Source: Anoplopoma fimbria
Taxonomy: Eukaryota; Chordata; Actinopteri; Perciformes; Anoplopomatidae
Reading direction: 5' to 3'
Assembly: GCF_027596085.1 (NCBI RefSeq)
Contig: NC_072457.1
Coordinates: forward strand, 3,464,069-3,528,068
DNA length: 64,000 nucleotides
In this document: one piece after another, positions 46,670 to 58,895 of the stretch
Numbering within the stretch: the first letter of the stretch is position 1
How the letters are laid out: each line of letters starts with the position of its first letter
Program-made: the position numbers and the translations under genes
Notes under the pieces: model-generated
Seen by the model: the letters and a program-made list of their open reading frames with translations, nothing else
Told to the model about the DNA's origin: nothing
Database searches by the model: none

Positions 46670-47715
46670 ACGATGGTTGTGACGTCTAAATGGAGGGGGG
46701 GGGATGTTTGCTTTTAGCGACGCTGATTTATAGCATTTATAGAGAGTGAAACCAGGAGGCGTTTATGTAGTTTATGTAGATGTAGTCGCTGAAAAAAGTC
46801 CCACTTTGTGAACTTCTGGACGATCACTTACAAAGTTTTTCTGCGTTCTAGTTGCAAGATATATAAAGATACAAAAGAGAGATTTTTGCAGCGGCTACTT
46901 ATATATACAGTAGATTTCCTTTGCATCATTCAACTGCCAAATGTGCTTTTGATACAGGTGGGAAAAAGGCGGGAAAGCGCAAAAAAACCAAAAAAACTTT
47001 GCAACGTAAGTGGAATGCCTGTTAACGTTTGTTTTTTGTGGATGTTAAAGGATAATTCCCGTTTATTAACATTGGTAGGTTGGCAGGTTGTACACAAACC
47101 TCCAGGTTTAGACAAACTGATTCGGAAACGAAGGCAAAACTGTAAAGTTTATACGCAAACTATCCGTCGTAAACGTCCATCAAAATGAACAAGACTGACT
47201 TTCTGGTTCCACTTTAACCAAACTACTTATTGTAGTCATGTGCACAAAGTTTCTTGTACAAAGAGGGATTATTACCGACGTTTCAGGGGAAATTACTTTG
47301 AGTTTTACCTCCAAATATATCTGATCGTGTTTCTCACCCGTCTTTAGTGATGTCACAGCGTTCCCATATTGGAGCAGTTTACCCGGTGAGTACAAAGTTA
47401 TCATAAACCGGTAAAAAGCGATGACCAGAACTATGGATGTCAGATCAAAGTTGTTATAAACAGGAATTACCTTTTAAAGTTGATGACCAGGGAGCTGGGG
47501 TTATGTTGTCAGTACCTCGGTGGGACATTAACATCAGATACCAGATCATTTTTTTGTTTTCTCTCTGGTTTGGTGATGTTTCTTTCATCAGTTGGAATTA
47601 CAATATTCACTTCCTGCCCTGGTCTCTGTGTCCGAGAGGTCAGTCTGTCTGTGACATGTTGTTCTCCCCCCCCAAATGCTTTGTGATGGCAATAAACTCT
47701 CAACCTTCTTCTGAT
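46670..47715 (+). other. myom2: myom2 3' UTR with poly(A) signal at 47691-47696
   Basis: Sequence from the stop codon to just past an AATAAA (47691-47696) that is followed within 30 nt by a T/GT-rich element, the normal cleavage context. This would make a 3' UTR of about 1.05 kb. Open frames inside it (46808-47188, 47437-47745) have no recognisable protein. Confidence 0.6.
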
Positions 47716-49383
47716 GTCTTTGTGATTAATCCATTCTCTGCCTGAGATACACTACTCTTTTGAAAATTAAAATGTAACTGTTATATTGGTGTTTTTTATT
47801 ATTTCTCTTTTTTAACAGATATAAAAACAGCATAATTAAGACACAAAATGTGTTATTTACACTTGAAATAATTTTGAAGAATTAGTAATAACTTTATTCA
47901 TATAGCACCTTCTAAAAACAGAGTCGACAAATTGCTTTGACAGACAAATCAAGGCAATAAAAACAACATAAAGCTCAACAGTGAAGCCCAACAACGAAGA
48001 CGAACTGACATAAAAGTTAAACTCTGATAAAACAGTTCAATAGATGAAACAATAAAACCAATCGATACGATAAAAAGAAACTAAGAAATAAAATAATAAT
48101 AAAATAAAGCAGTAAAAAGACGACATCACATAGAAGCCACTCTATAAAAGTTTGTCTTAAGAAGTGATTTAAAAGAGATTGCTGATTCTGCGAGCCTCGT
48201 GTCCTCGGGCCGGTCGTTCGATAGCCATAAATGATTCAAGTGTTTCATCTTGGATGTTGAATTAGAGCGTCAGCGACCCTCCGTCATAAATAAACCACAG
48301 CGTTGCAACTGTGCTCTAAATATTGAGTTAGTCTGTTTTTCTCTTGGTCCTTTGCCGTCCAATCAGTGTTTAGCTTAAAGAGGTTTAAACTGGGATTTGT
48401 ACAGCTGGTATTGCAATAGTGCTGACTCCAGACTAATCTTCTATTTCTACTGTGAAGTTTGAAAAAGAGCTTTACTTAAGCTTAACTTGCCTATTATTTC
48501 CAACTTCTTACAGGCTGCATTATTGTGAAACAGGAAGCTGTTCTTATTTAGCTTCCAGTTTATTTCTTCTATTCTCATTCTATCTGTTGCTCAGAGGGAT
48601 CTTTGTCTCGATCTGCGTTTCCATTGTCAGTCTGGTTGAACCGCTGTGGGGCGTTTTATTCTCCATGTACAAAACCAAACAGCATCTATTTATAAAGAGG
48701 ACTTTCTACAATCTAAACCCTTTCAAACGGGTAATGAATGTCAGGAAGGTAACTCGATTCCCAACTGAAGCACATATGCACATATTGTGTTTTTGAGTTT
48801 ATGTATCCAGGCTTGAACGCGCTGCTAGACAGCTTGATAAATAAACAAAAAAACCTGCTCCCGCTCCTCGAAACCCAGGTGAGCTGAGATGGGCGGAGCT
48901 TGTTAAAAAGTTTAGTGAGCTGTCAGTGGAGCCGACGGGGCAGGTACGACCAGCTATTCGTCACACCTTTTAGTGCTGCTGGCTGGTTCATTCTGCAGAG
49001 ACGACACACACACACACACACCACACACACACACACACACAAGGCTCACTGGAGGGTTTGACTTTGTTTCTTTAATCTTCAGGACTCTGAGTGGATTTCT
49101 GTTACCGGCGATGAAGTAAGTCTGTTTGAGAATCTTATTTTCATCATAATGTTAAAGGATTTCCCCTCATGCCTTCTACTATTTACCTTCTTCTGGTGAA
49201 TCGCACTTGCCGGACAGGTTTTTAACTCTGTCACTTTGCATATGTAAAGTTTATTTTCTCACTCAATGTGTTGCTTCATCAAAGGTTCAGTCCCAACAGC
49301 CAACAGTCTCACACTCTTGTCCCATTGAAGGTAAAGGAGGAGGCCTGCTGCTTGTAGGGACTCAGAGGGGGGATCTGGCATCC
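47716..49383. other. myom2-fam83b intergenic region and fam83b 5' end
   Basis: Holds a likely repeat at 47880-48190 (ATTCATATAGCACCTTCTAA and GACAGACAAATCAAGGCAAT blocks of a type scattered in fish), an unrecognised open frame 48452-48796, a GC-box-like GGGCGGAG near 48892, a CA microsatellite (49003-49042), and a possible non-coding first exon of fam83b ending at a GTAAGT donor at 49116. Confidence 0.5.
49003..49042. repeat. (CA)n microsatellite upstream of fam83b
   Basis: CA repeat with one CC interruption, about 340 nt upstream of the fam83b ATG. Confidence 0.95.
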
Positions 49384-52300
49384 ATGGAGTCCAATCTGTC
49401 CGGCCTGTCTTCGCTGAAAGAAGACAACAATCCTGTTTACATCCAACCACATTACAAAGAGTCCTACCGCCTGGCCATCTACGCCCTCCTCTGTGGAGGC
49501 AAGGAGGCCTACGAGGAGTTCCTCAGGGCCGAGCAGATCAGCCACTTCCTGTCAGAGGAGGAGATCCTGTTCGTTCTCCAAAATGCAGAGTTACCAGTTG
49601 TGGAGGAGGACGACTCCTCCGAGGGGAAACGGGTCACGGACGAGGCCAGCCCCTCCACCTACTTCCCCACGGAGTCGGATGAGGAGGTGCCCGACCTGGA
49701 GCTGGGCTGGCCGGAGGTGTCGTTGGAGAGCGAGGACACCAGCATCAGCATGCTGTTCAACCCCACACGGCAGAACACACCGACCATCAAAGAAGTGATT
49801 CGCAAACAGATACAGGAGGCGAGGCAGGTGAGAACACAACACTGTTGAGTACTTGGAGAAAATAAATACTGTGAAATGTGAAGTAAGAGTCATAGTATCC
49901 ATCAAAGGGAGGGCGTGAATGTCACAGATTCATCTTCTTGTCTTTGGTGCACGCATGCTTCACGCTGAGGACAATAGTGGTTAAAACACACAATGGAAGG
50001 CGTTGCTTTGCACAGAAGAAAATACACATCACTCTGCATATTTCTCTGCATACACAACACACTGTAGGCCTCATTTATTAAGGTGAAAGTAGTAATACCA
50101 CAGTCTATAAATACACCATTACAAGAAAAGTCATGACTGATGGAGAGAAGTGTTATCCGCAAAAGTAAAAGTCTTGTCTTTTGTCACCAATCCTGTAATT
50201 TTCATGGAAAGGATTTCGAGGTTTAGCCGAATTGCGTCTCTGCTCTTTGCAGATGATGCGGTTCTGTTGCTTCCTTCAGAGCTTAACCTTCAGAACACAC
50301 CGGTTTGCAGCCAAGTGCAAAGCATGTGGAGAGTCAGTACCTCCAAGTCTGAGTTCATAGTTCTCTGATGGAAAAAGGTGGATAGCAGCCTCTGAGTTGG
50401 GAGTAAGCCTGAAATGAGGGAGTTCAAGTATCTTGGGGTCTAGTTCACGTGTGAGGGTAAAATGGAGCGTTTGTTTTTTTTGCAGCGTCAGCAGTGAAGC
50501 AAGTGTTGTAACAGACCTTTGTGTTGAAGACGGAGATGAGCCTAAAGGCAAAGATAACCAGTCCATCTAGGTTCGTTCATCTGTGGTCATGAAAAACCCC
50601 TGATAAGCAGAAGACGGTGCACGGAAGTTGGATTTTAAGTGATTCTGTCTTCTGAGTATCAACAATTCAACGGCTTGAAGGATGACTTTGTCTTTTGTTT
50701 GCTTGCTGTGAATTTACTTCTGTTACAATAGTTTTGAGAGAAACATCTTAAACTATTCCTTCACAATATTGTACAAGGCAGACGGCTCCATTTAATTATA
50801 AACATGCAGAAACATATCACAAAATCTGAATAGAGACACTTCATCTGACTCAGTCCTCATGTAGCAGCCTGTGGAGCTCTGAAGGTCAGACCTGCTCCGT
50901 CCTGCAGTCGCTCATCATTGTGATAAAACGATAATAACATTTTAAACAAGAAGATGTTTTCTGGTTTTTAACCCCTGAATATAAAACCTAATTCAGTTAC
51001 AACAGGTCAGTATGACCATAACTAAAACACAAACTACGCTATGTGTGTAGGTGCACAGCTACACTAAGCAGCAAGCTTAGATGTTCCGTAAATTAGTTGC
51101 TTTCCAGAATCAGATTCACATTACAAAATCTAATTAAAAATTATTATCATAACCATAAGACTTCATTGATCCACAGGGGGAAAATTCACAAGCTACCCAG
51201 CAGTGTATAAAGTAAAATATGTATATTTATATAAAAAATGTATAAATAAATCAAATTTAGAGAGCAGTATTAATGCAATGTAGACATTAAAACATCATTT
51301 GTAATTTGAATGCATATGTGCATTATAAAATGGGCTATTCTAAAAAATGAGAACTCTTTTGTTGGTCATACTTTTTTTTACTTAATCTTAAGTGAAATTT
51401 GAAATGCATGACTTTAACTTGTATTTGTGGTATAAAAACTTACTGAAGTATGATATCTGAGTGCTTCTACCACCATCCCCTTTATTGGGCAGCAGATTAA
51501 AAAAAAGCATGTACACATTCATCAGTTGTGCAGAAAGCTGAGCTGCAGCAGTCCTTTTGTGAAGAGAACTTAAATCCAGCTGCTTCAGAGAGTAACAACC
51601 ATGTACTTCAGCTGGCAGAATACTGACTATCAGGAAAAACTAAGCACCTCGGGGCGAATTATTAGTCATAACTCCTATAAAGGATGGAAAAATCTTGCCC
51701 CTGCAGGAGGTGAATACAATGAACAGATTCCACATTTCTCTGCACACTCTTCTCTGCCCGGCTTTGCAGAGACAAAAAAGTTAATTTGCCCTCTGTGATT
51801 AGAGCTCTGAATGTAAAAGGTTAACGTGAAGGTCGTGACAGACTCATGACATTAAACCAGCCAACGTGTCTCTGCTTGAACGTTTTCCATGTTCGACTCC
51901 ACACGCCGGCTCGCCGTCTCCAGAGCTGAAACTAATAGTTCAGAAATTACAGCAGGGCGTGTGTGAGTTTGTTTGTGTGTGTTTGAGTGTGTGTGTTTGA
52001 GTGTGTGTGTCTTTGTCTTTGGGAGTGTGCAGGAAATTAACTTTTACAGCTCAGAGATCAACCAGCTGAAAATGATCTATGAAATGCACGCAGTGATTTG
52101 CACAGTTCAGTGTATTCATGGCTCGTAAACAATGATTAAAACCTGGTCTGTTCATTATTATGAAAGATTCAACAAATCAGGTTTCAGACATGACTGTAGT
52201 CAAGCTTTTATTTTGTTAAGAGAACCACTCCTCTTATAATTTACGAACATCTATCTGATACAACATGTCTGAGTGATGATAAAGATTAATAACAGGCCAA

Positions 52301-54110
52301 GAAGGGAGAGTTAACTCTTTAATAACATGGTTATCAAATTATAATCCCTGTTCTTCTGACTAATCCACAGCACCAGAATTACTTTTCAATATGTGTCTTG
52401 AAATGTCTTAAATTATATGTTAAATTACATTACATTACATTACAGTCATTTAGCAGACGCTTTTATCCAAAGCGACTTACAGGAAGTGTATTCAACATAG
52501 GTATTCAAATGGAGGAAAGAAAATGTTATGTCTTGAGATCCATTTTAGAGGGTTAAACTTGCAATATATGTTTTATTTTTGTGCATGCAAAGAACTTCAT
52601 TCATTACGTCCAGATATATTCATTCATTCATTCATTCATTCGTACAATCATTCATTTACTCTCTCCAGTAGAAGGTCAGGAACCTGGAATTAGGAAGACT
52701 TACATTTATTTTATTTTTTTAAATGTATCTTTCTTGGTAGAACTTTTGAATTATACATTTCACCTTTCATTTAAATATTAAAAATAAATCATTTAAATAA
52801 CTTTGACTCTTGAGACTTTTTTATCTTTTAATATATTTATCTAAATATATTGGGGTTTTTTCTGTATTCAAAGCATTTCCAAATGTTCCTTATGTCTCCA
52901 GGTTATTGCCTTGGCGATGGACATCTTCACTGACGTGGATATCTTCAAAGAGATCATCGCTGCCACATTGAGGGGAGTGGTGGTCTACATCCTCCTGGAC
53001 GATTCCCAGTTCAAGAGCTTCCTCACCATGTCGTACAGGGTCGGCGTCAACATACAAGACTTCAAGGTGAGAAAAACACGACATGACCCAATCCCAAATC
53101 TCCTCAATCAGTCCGTATTTCTGCAGACTTTTTCTGAGGGAATTACCCACAATTCGTAGCATTTTGATGTTGAACCAGGGGGCAACCTCCTGTTCTGACG
53201 AGTGAAGCCGATGAGGAAGTGTCTTAAACTTGCATTCTCTCTACTGTCCACCAGGGGGCGACTCCTCTGGTTGTATAGAAGTCTATGAGAAAATGACTCT
53301 ACTTCTCTCTTGATTTATTCCCTCAGTAAACATTGTAAACATGAGTTTATGGTCTCAATCTCTAGTTTCAAGTCTTCTTCAATACAGCATGATGTTCATT
53401 TAGTAAATGATGCTCCATTTAGAGTCAAACAGACCATAAAGCAGGGGATGCTTTAGGGCGGGGCTTGCTGTGATTGACAGGTCTCTGCCAATACCAAAGA
53501 CGTATAAGGCGTCATTATGTCACTCCTCCGCAGTCCAAATATGGTAACATCTGTTCAATGGTTGCGAAAAAACCAAACATGGCGAAGGATGTAATCCAAG
53601 ATGGCGACCGCTAAATCAGCAAACTCGAGGCTTCAAACCGGCAGTCCACAAACAAATGGGTGACGTCACGATGACTACGTCTACTACTTATATACAGTTT
53701 ATGAGGAAAAACAAGGATTCATCAGGGGGAAGACCGGGGGTACAAATAAAAAAAAGATAAACAAAGTTGAAGGCACACTGGTGTTCAGCCTGGCATATTA
53801 CATTTACACAGAAACATCAAGATGCTACATATGAAAACATTAAATAAGATGAATGCAAGCAGAGACTGTATTACACACCTGGTTTATTCATCAACTATTT
53901 ATTTTCATTTTGTTATTCAAGCTGTTTTGACACTTTGACAATGACCTCTTATCTCTTAAGTCAAGACCCTGGAAGACTTTCAAATCAAGGAGTAAAATAA
54001 AAAAATTAAAAAATACCCAATATGGGTCAGGAAGAGAAATATATGAGCAACCTTTAACAACTCCCTCTTGTCCACTCTGACTCTAAATTACTTCCTGTCT
54101 GGTCAACAAG

Positions 54111-54185
<75 letters not shown>

Positions 54186-56331
54186 TAAGCCACGATGTAC
54201 CACACAAAAGAATTACAACTTGTTAAATCTGATCTGAAAACAGCTCCTTCATCAGTATTTCAGTATATTCGTATTCCACCAGTGCTATCTTGCCCGAGGA
54301 AGCTTCGCCTGTGGCATTGACCTTTCTTCTATCGGCAGGAGCGTTTTAGTGGATTAAGTCTGACATTTGCTCCACACACCCTGGTGAAAACGCTGTCATT
54401 TACCAGAATACTCCCAGCCTGTCATTATCATGCAGGACGACGGCAGAAGCCGCAGGACAGATCTGTTAGCGAGGCTAGACTTTCCTGTTAGACAGCATCG
54501 GGACGGCGTTTCAACAGTCCAAACAACAGAGTGAGTCAGAGTGAACACAGTGGAGGCTTTGAGATCTAATTGCTTAGCCGGTAGCCACATCCAAAAAAAA
54601 AACTGACACACAGGTTTGGTCTTGTTGAGTATCACAAAGGGTGTGTTTGGAGATTTTCTGAACCTGACGTGTTTTATCTGAGACTGATTCCTAAACCTTA
54701 ACCGGTTGGTCATTAAGTACAAACACTGTTCAAACTGTAGACGTAAAATAGGAGTAGAACTCATTCACATCAACGTAGCAGGATGGTCAGAGCGGCGGCC
54801 ATTTCTTATGTGTACCGCTGCCATGTTTGTAAAACTCCAAATGAAATATATCAAATACATGTGTGTTCTCTCAACTGTTTTAGGAGTAGAAGTGACATTC
54901 CCATTCATATCACAAGGTAGTTCTCCAATCAGAGGGTCGGTGGTTCGATACCCGGCTTCGGCAGTCGATGTGTCCTTGGGCAAGACACTTAACCCCAAGT
55001 TGCTCCTGAAGGCTTGCCATCGGTGTGGACTGGATGTTGTGTGAATGTTAGTTAGAGTCTGATGGTGGCACCTTGCATGGTAGCCTGTCATCAGTGTGTG
55101 AATGGGTGAATGATATGTAATATACTACTGATTGTAAGTCGCTTTGGATAAAAGCGTCTGCTAAATGACTGTAATGTAATGTAATGTAATATCAGCGTAG
55201 CAGGGTAGTCAGAACGGCGGCCATTTTTTATGTGTACTGCTGCCATGCCGACCGCTGTAGCGGGAGAACGTTGAAATAAAATAAACCGACTTAAAGCAAG
55301 TCTCAGACTCACTGAGGTGAGGTTTTACAGTACCGACTAAAACAAGCAGTAGGCTAGTAACGTCAGGAAGCGTAGAGAGTGAATAAGTCAAATGTAACAA
55401 TTAATGCTTCATCAAAACACTCGTGAAGGAAGGAACTTTGCTATCTGTAACCAGTGTAGCATTAAAGCATGGTGGAATTACCAAGATAGCTAGCTAACTA
55501 GCTAGATATATGTATACTAACCTACCCAAGTTTGTAAAACTCCAACTAAAATATATCAAATAGATTTTAGTTTGTGTTTATTTTACTCATAAATGTACCA
55601 CTTTAATCTCATAAATTCTGATTTTATTTCTTAGATTTTTCTGCCTGCTCTGTATTTTATTTATTTAAAAAAAAATTTTTTAAACCTACTAATGGCAGTA
55701 CTGACAACACTGCTGAATGGATGTGTAAATAGAAAACAGTTTGCTAACAACTTCGCCCTATCAAGTTAAAAAGTGATGATATGTCAATGTTGTTTCCACA
55801 ACTTGTTTCTGCTGCACCCAAGTTGCCACAAACCTGTTATGCAGGTGCACGTAAAAATGTACTGAATTGATGTACAAACAACAAAAAAATGTAAATGTCA
55901 CCTGTTTCTCTTCCTGGCTCTAAACCTTGTGATAACTGTAAACTCTTTTTGTTTGTTTCTCCACCAGAACATCCGTGTTCGGACGGTTCAGGGGCAGCAG
56001 TACCAGTGTCAGTCCGGGGTGAAGTTTCGAGGAGATTTGGAGCAAAAGTTTCTTCTGGTCGACTGCCGAACAGTGTTGTTTGGATCATACAGGTAAGTCA
56101 AAACAGAGGCTGTGATTTATTCTTCCTGTCCAGCTCAATACCTCAAAATTCCCCTGCTTTATTTTAAGGCAATTTGTGGCCTTTTTTTTTTTTTGTTCTG
56201 GATTTTTCTTTTCTTTTTTATTAAATATTTTCAAACTGTAGGAGTTTCACAAAACTGTCAACTATCAAAACCACTAGTCAACACTGTGTATTGTTGCACT
56301 GATGTCGTTCATCATAAAGTTTATTATTACA

Positions 56332-56363
<32 letters not shown>

Positions 56364-58895
56364 CACTATGTTTATTAAAAGGATCACATGTTGATGCTGG
56401 GTGGAAATATGAATTTGTACTCACTTAAAAAGTAAACTGACCAAAATGTCAAAACTAAATTGAGTTAATGGGATTCTGGTTTTCTCTTTGTTTACAGTGT
56501 TCAAAGGTTTTTGGTCTCAAGAACTTGACACTATACACTAAGATGTTAGTAATTGTTAGCTTTTCTCACATTTATAAAATTGTTTGTATTCATTATCTTT
56601 GACTATTGCCCTTTTAAAGGCTTGTTTTGTACAACTTTTGTCTTTAGGTCATAAAGATTTGAATCAGTTTCTTATAAGGAACATTCAAAATATATTCTTC
56701 ATCATCATCATCATCATCATCGTCTCTGCTGGCTCTTTGATGAATGAATCCTCTTTTTCAGCTACACATGGTCGTTTGAGAAGATCAACCTCAGCATGGT
56801 CCTGGTGATCACGGGTCAGCTGGTGGGCTCTTTTGACGAGGAGTTTCGCAGGCTGTACGCTCGCTCCACAGTCCCTACCGTTCTGTCCAAGGAGAGGTCG
56901 TCTGTCCAGTACCTGAGAAACACTGTGGCCCTGCAGAGCCCCAACTCCAGTCAGCTCTCCCTCCACAAACTCCACATGCGACCACAAGTCATGCACGGCA
57001 TGAGGAGTGCTCAGGACGACCGGTTCAACAACGCCACAATGATGACCAGAGGCTTGAGCGTGCAGGAGAGGCTGCACCAGTCTCACTGTTTCGACATGGG
57101 GAATCTGATGCGGGGACACAGTTATGGCGGGGAACTGCAGAAACTGAACTCCATGACTCGGCTGAGGATGGGGACCAAGGACTTCGGAGTCCCTTTCACT
57201 CCAGAGAAGACAGGACCAAACCCGAGGGGGGGCGGCGACTTGCAGCCACCAAACAGGTCGGTTCAGCATCACCTTAGGCACCAGACTCGCTACGGAGCGG
57301 ACCAGAATCTGATCCCCTTCAACTCGGAAACATCCCTCCACAGGTGGAAGATGGACACGTACTTTAACGAGAACGACGTGCCTCTAGATGCATCGTGTGA
57401 AGCGATAACACCAATAACATCTCCGTATAGCAGCCACACCGGCCTAAACGAGCATCAGTCGCAGCTGATTCAGAACAGGTCGAGGGACATTAAGTCCAGG
57501 ATGGAGGAAATGAGGCAGAAGAGGTTCAGTCTGCAGGACTACACCAATCTCAGGCAGAGCCAAGAGTCCTTAAGGTCCTCGTATCAGACTCTGGAAAGAC
57601 CTAAATATAAAAGGGGTCTGGACATGAGGCAGGGTGTGGCAGAACTAGAGCCAAACGCGCAAAACGGGTACAACCTAGAACCGGCCAACCACAAAGACAG
57701 TGAGCCAAATAAAGAAGTAGAAAAAAGAGAGCAAACTCTCACCGATGGCCAGCGATCTGCATCCCACCACGACGTCGCGATGACTCCAGATCGCAGGACG
57801 ACGCAGATATACGACTGGCACGAGCCTCTCTCCAGGTCAACCTCCGCTGCCGATTTCGAAATGACAATAAACGATCCGTCGCTCAAGCTCTCTCATCTGC
57901 AGCCCAGCGGACTCCAACACCAAAGAGCGATGGAGTCCTTGACCGAGATCCCTGAAGAGAAAGGAGAGGGCTCACGCGTCAACAGTTCGGACTCGGCTGC
58001 ATTCAAAGAGGGAGGTGAGGAGATTTGCAAAGATGAGAAAGCTGTTCCAGAGGAGAACCCTGTTAAATCCAGCGTACCTGCAGAACCACAGCGCAAGGAT
58101 CAAGCCAGAGTAAGCCATGGCTCTGTAGGCAAGCCGGCCAACAGTTCAGGTTCGGCTGCTCCAAAGGAAAGAAAGAAATCAACATCCAGTGAGGTGCAAA
58201 CCCTTCCAAAAATCTTGAACCCTTCTACAGGATCTCAGCACTCACCGGAAGCTAAGAGTGGTCCCCCGGAAAGAAAGAAAACACAGCGAGAGGAACCGCC
58301 CCTTCAAAGGAAGAATTCCTTGAGGAAGAAAATGCATTCGCTGCTTTCAACGGACGAAAAGAAAGCGTCCAAGAAAGAAGAGAAGTCGCTCCAGAGGAAG
58401 GCCTCGGTGAGATCGCAGAGCTCCTCGGGGTCGAACCAAACTTGCAGAGTGGACCATCTGCAGGCACCCGCGGTGGAGCAAACGACCAAGAGAGGTGCAT
58501 CGCCGAGCTCCTCCAGGTCGCAGAGCTCTCTCAGCTGCCCGTCAGAGCCGGAGAGGCAGAAGAATCCATTCCAGAGATTGTCTCCTCGGAGTTCAAGCAA
58601 AAGAAAGCCGAACCCCGCGGTGGAGCAGGAGCGAGGATCGAGGGGCACTCTGGACGACGAAGGAGCGACCGTCCATCACCCCAGGAAAGAGAAGGTCTAC
58701 AGTCGGTTCGAGTATTTGATTAACACTGAAAGTCTGGAAAAATCGACGGTGGGGGCGAGCGTGTCACCTTCAGAGAAAGACGGACGCTCCTCCCTGAACA
58801 GGAATGACTCTACGCATCAGACACAAAGTGGCGCTGACAACAAACTGGGACGATTCATGCAGCGAGTAGGAAATCTAATAGCCAAGAACAAGTAG
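49384..58895 (+). CDS. fam83b: FAM83B, CK1-anchoring scaffold
   Basis: FAM83 proteins anchor casein kinase 1 isoforms through the DUF1669 domain; human FAM83B also links to EGFR/RAF signalling. Coding exons: 49384-49827, 52902-53066, 55968-56092, 56762-58895 (phases 0, 0, 2), 955 residues (human 1011). The start [14 protein letters not shown] matches the human length to IxPHYKE, so I reject the upstream in-frame extension to 49207. DUF1669 spans about 1-290: [62 protein letters not shown]. The FxxxF CK1-docking motif (F269, F273) is present. The PLD-like His-x-Lys is R224-G-D226. The tail is long, charged and Ser-rich; it ends VYSRFEYL ... [15 protein letters not shown], like human VYSRFEPF ... 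GFMQKFGNFIHKNK. Candidate poly(A) signal 59304-59309. Confidence 0.95.
50200..50620 (+). mobile_element. Degenerate LINE reverse-transcriptase fragment
   Basis: In fam83b intron 1. Broken frames read [19 protein letters not shown], then [12 protein letters not shown], then FKYLGV with a nearby CEGKMER, and SLKAKI. FADD is the reverse-transcriptase catalytic motif; the series is the C-terminal RT region of a common teleost non-LTR retrotransposon. It has frameshifts and stops and no ends, so it is a dead relic. The clade is not assigned. Confidence 0.8.
51150..51187 (+). repeat. Fragment resembling the TTTATTAGTCCC-type repeat
   Basis: AAGACTTCATTGATCCACAG followed by GGGGAAAATTCA, the 5' boundary type of this repeat, directly joined to a CAGTGGTGGAAG-family copy. 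Confidence 0.35.
51188..51475 (+). repeat. CAGTGGTGGAAG-family repeat, copy 4 (partial)
   Basis: ACAAGCTACCCAGCAGTGTA core as at 26185, then a diverged body and the terminus GAGTGCTTCTACCACCA. In fam83b intron 1. Confidence 0.55.
52425..52481 (-). repeat. Truncated SINE tail (reverse orientation)
   Basis: (ATTAC)n followed by AGTCATTTAGCAGACGCTTT and TATCCAAAGCGACTTACAG; the exact reverse complement of the 3' tail of the SINE at 54914-55190. Only the tail is present, as expected of 5'-truncated retroposition. Confidence 0.85.
53170..53705 (-). repeat. Dispersed repeat (GTGACGTCACC type), longer copy
   Basis: Reverse-complement counterpart of 17030-17420: TTGTATAGAAGTCTATGAGA, CTTTAGGGCGGGGCTTG, TTGACAGGTCTCTGCC, ATCCAAGATGGCGACC, GGGTGACGTCACGATGAC and TTATATACAGTTTATG. 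Extends further at one side (CCACCAGGGGGCGACTCC). In fam83b intron 2. Confidence 0.75.
54114..54183. repeat. (GA)n microsatellite, about 35 units
   Basis: Perfect GA array in fam83b intron 2. Confidence 0.97.
54914..55190 (+). mobile_element. tRNA-derived SINE (V-SINE type likely)
   Basis: Partial tRNA-like head with a pol III B box (GGTTCGATACC, 54942-54952), a central body (TGTCCTTGGGCAAGACACTT; CCAAGTTGCTCCTGAAGG), a LINE-derived tail (AAGTCGCTTTGGATAAAAGC, GTCTGCTAAATGAC) and a terminal (TGTAA)n repeat. The A box is poorly preserved, so the head is truncated. In fam83b intron 2, between two partial copies of a flanking sequence. Confidence 0.85.
56332..56367. repeat. (ACT)n trinucleotide repeat
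   Basis: About 12 ACT units in fam83b intron 3; explains the poly-Tyr open frame there. A short (ATC)n run follows at 56700-56720, about 40 nt before the exon 4 acceptor. Confidence 0.95.

Noticed and set aside
49207..49383. Upstream in-frame extension of fam83b exon 1
   Set aside because: Human FAM83B starts at the equivalent of 49384, and the extra residues look like untranslated sequence, with no Kozak-favoured ATG needed.
54914..54990. tRNA-like sequence with a B box
   Set aside because: It is the head of a SINE: no acceptor stem or anticodon arm can be formed and a SINE body and tail follow.
56685..57341. 218-codon minus-strand open frame opposite fam83b
   Set aside because: Antisense shadow of the fam83b last exon, with no recognisable domain.
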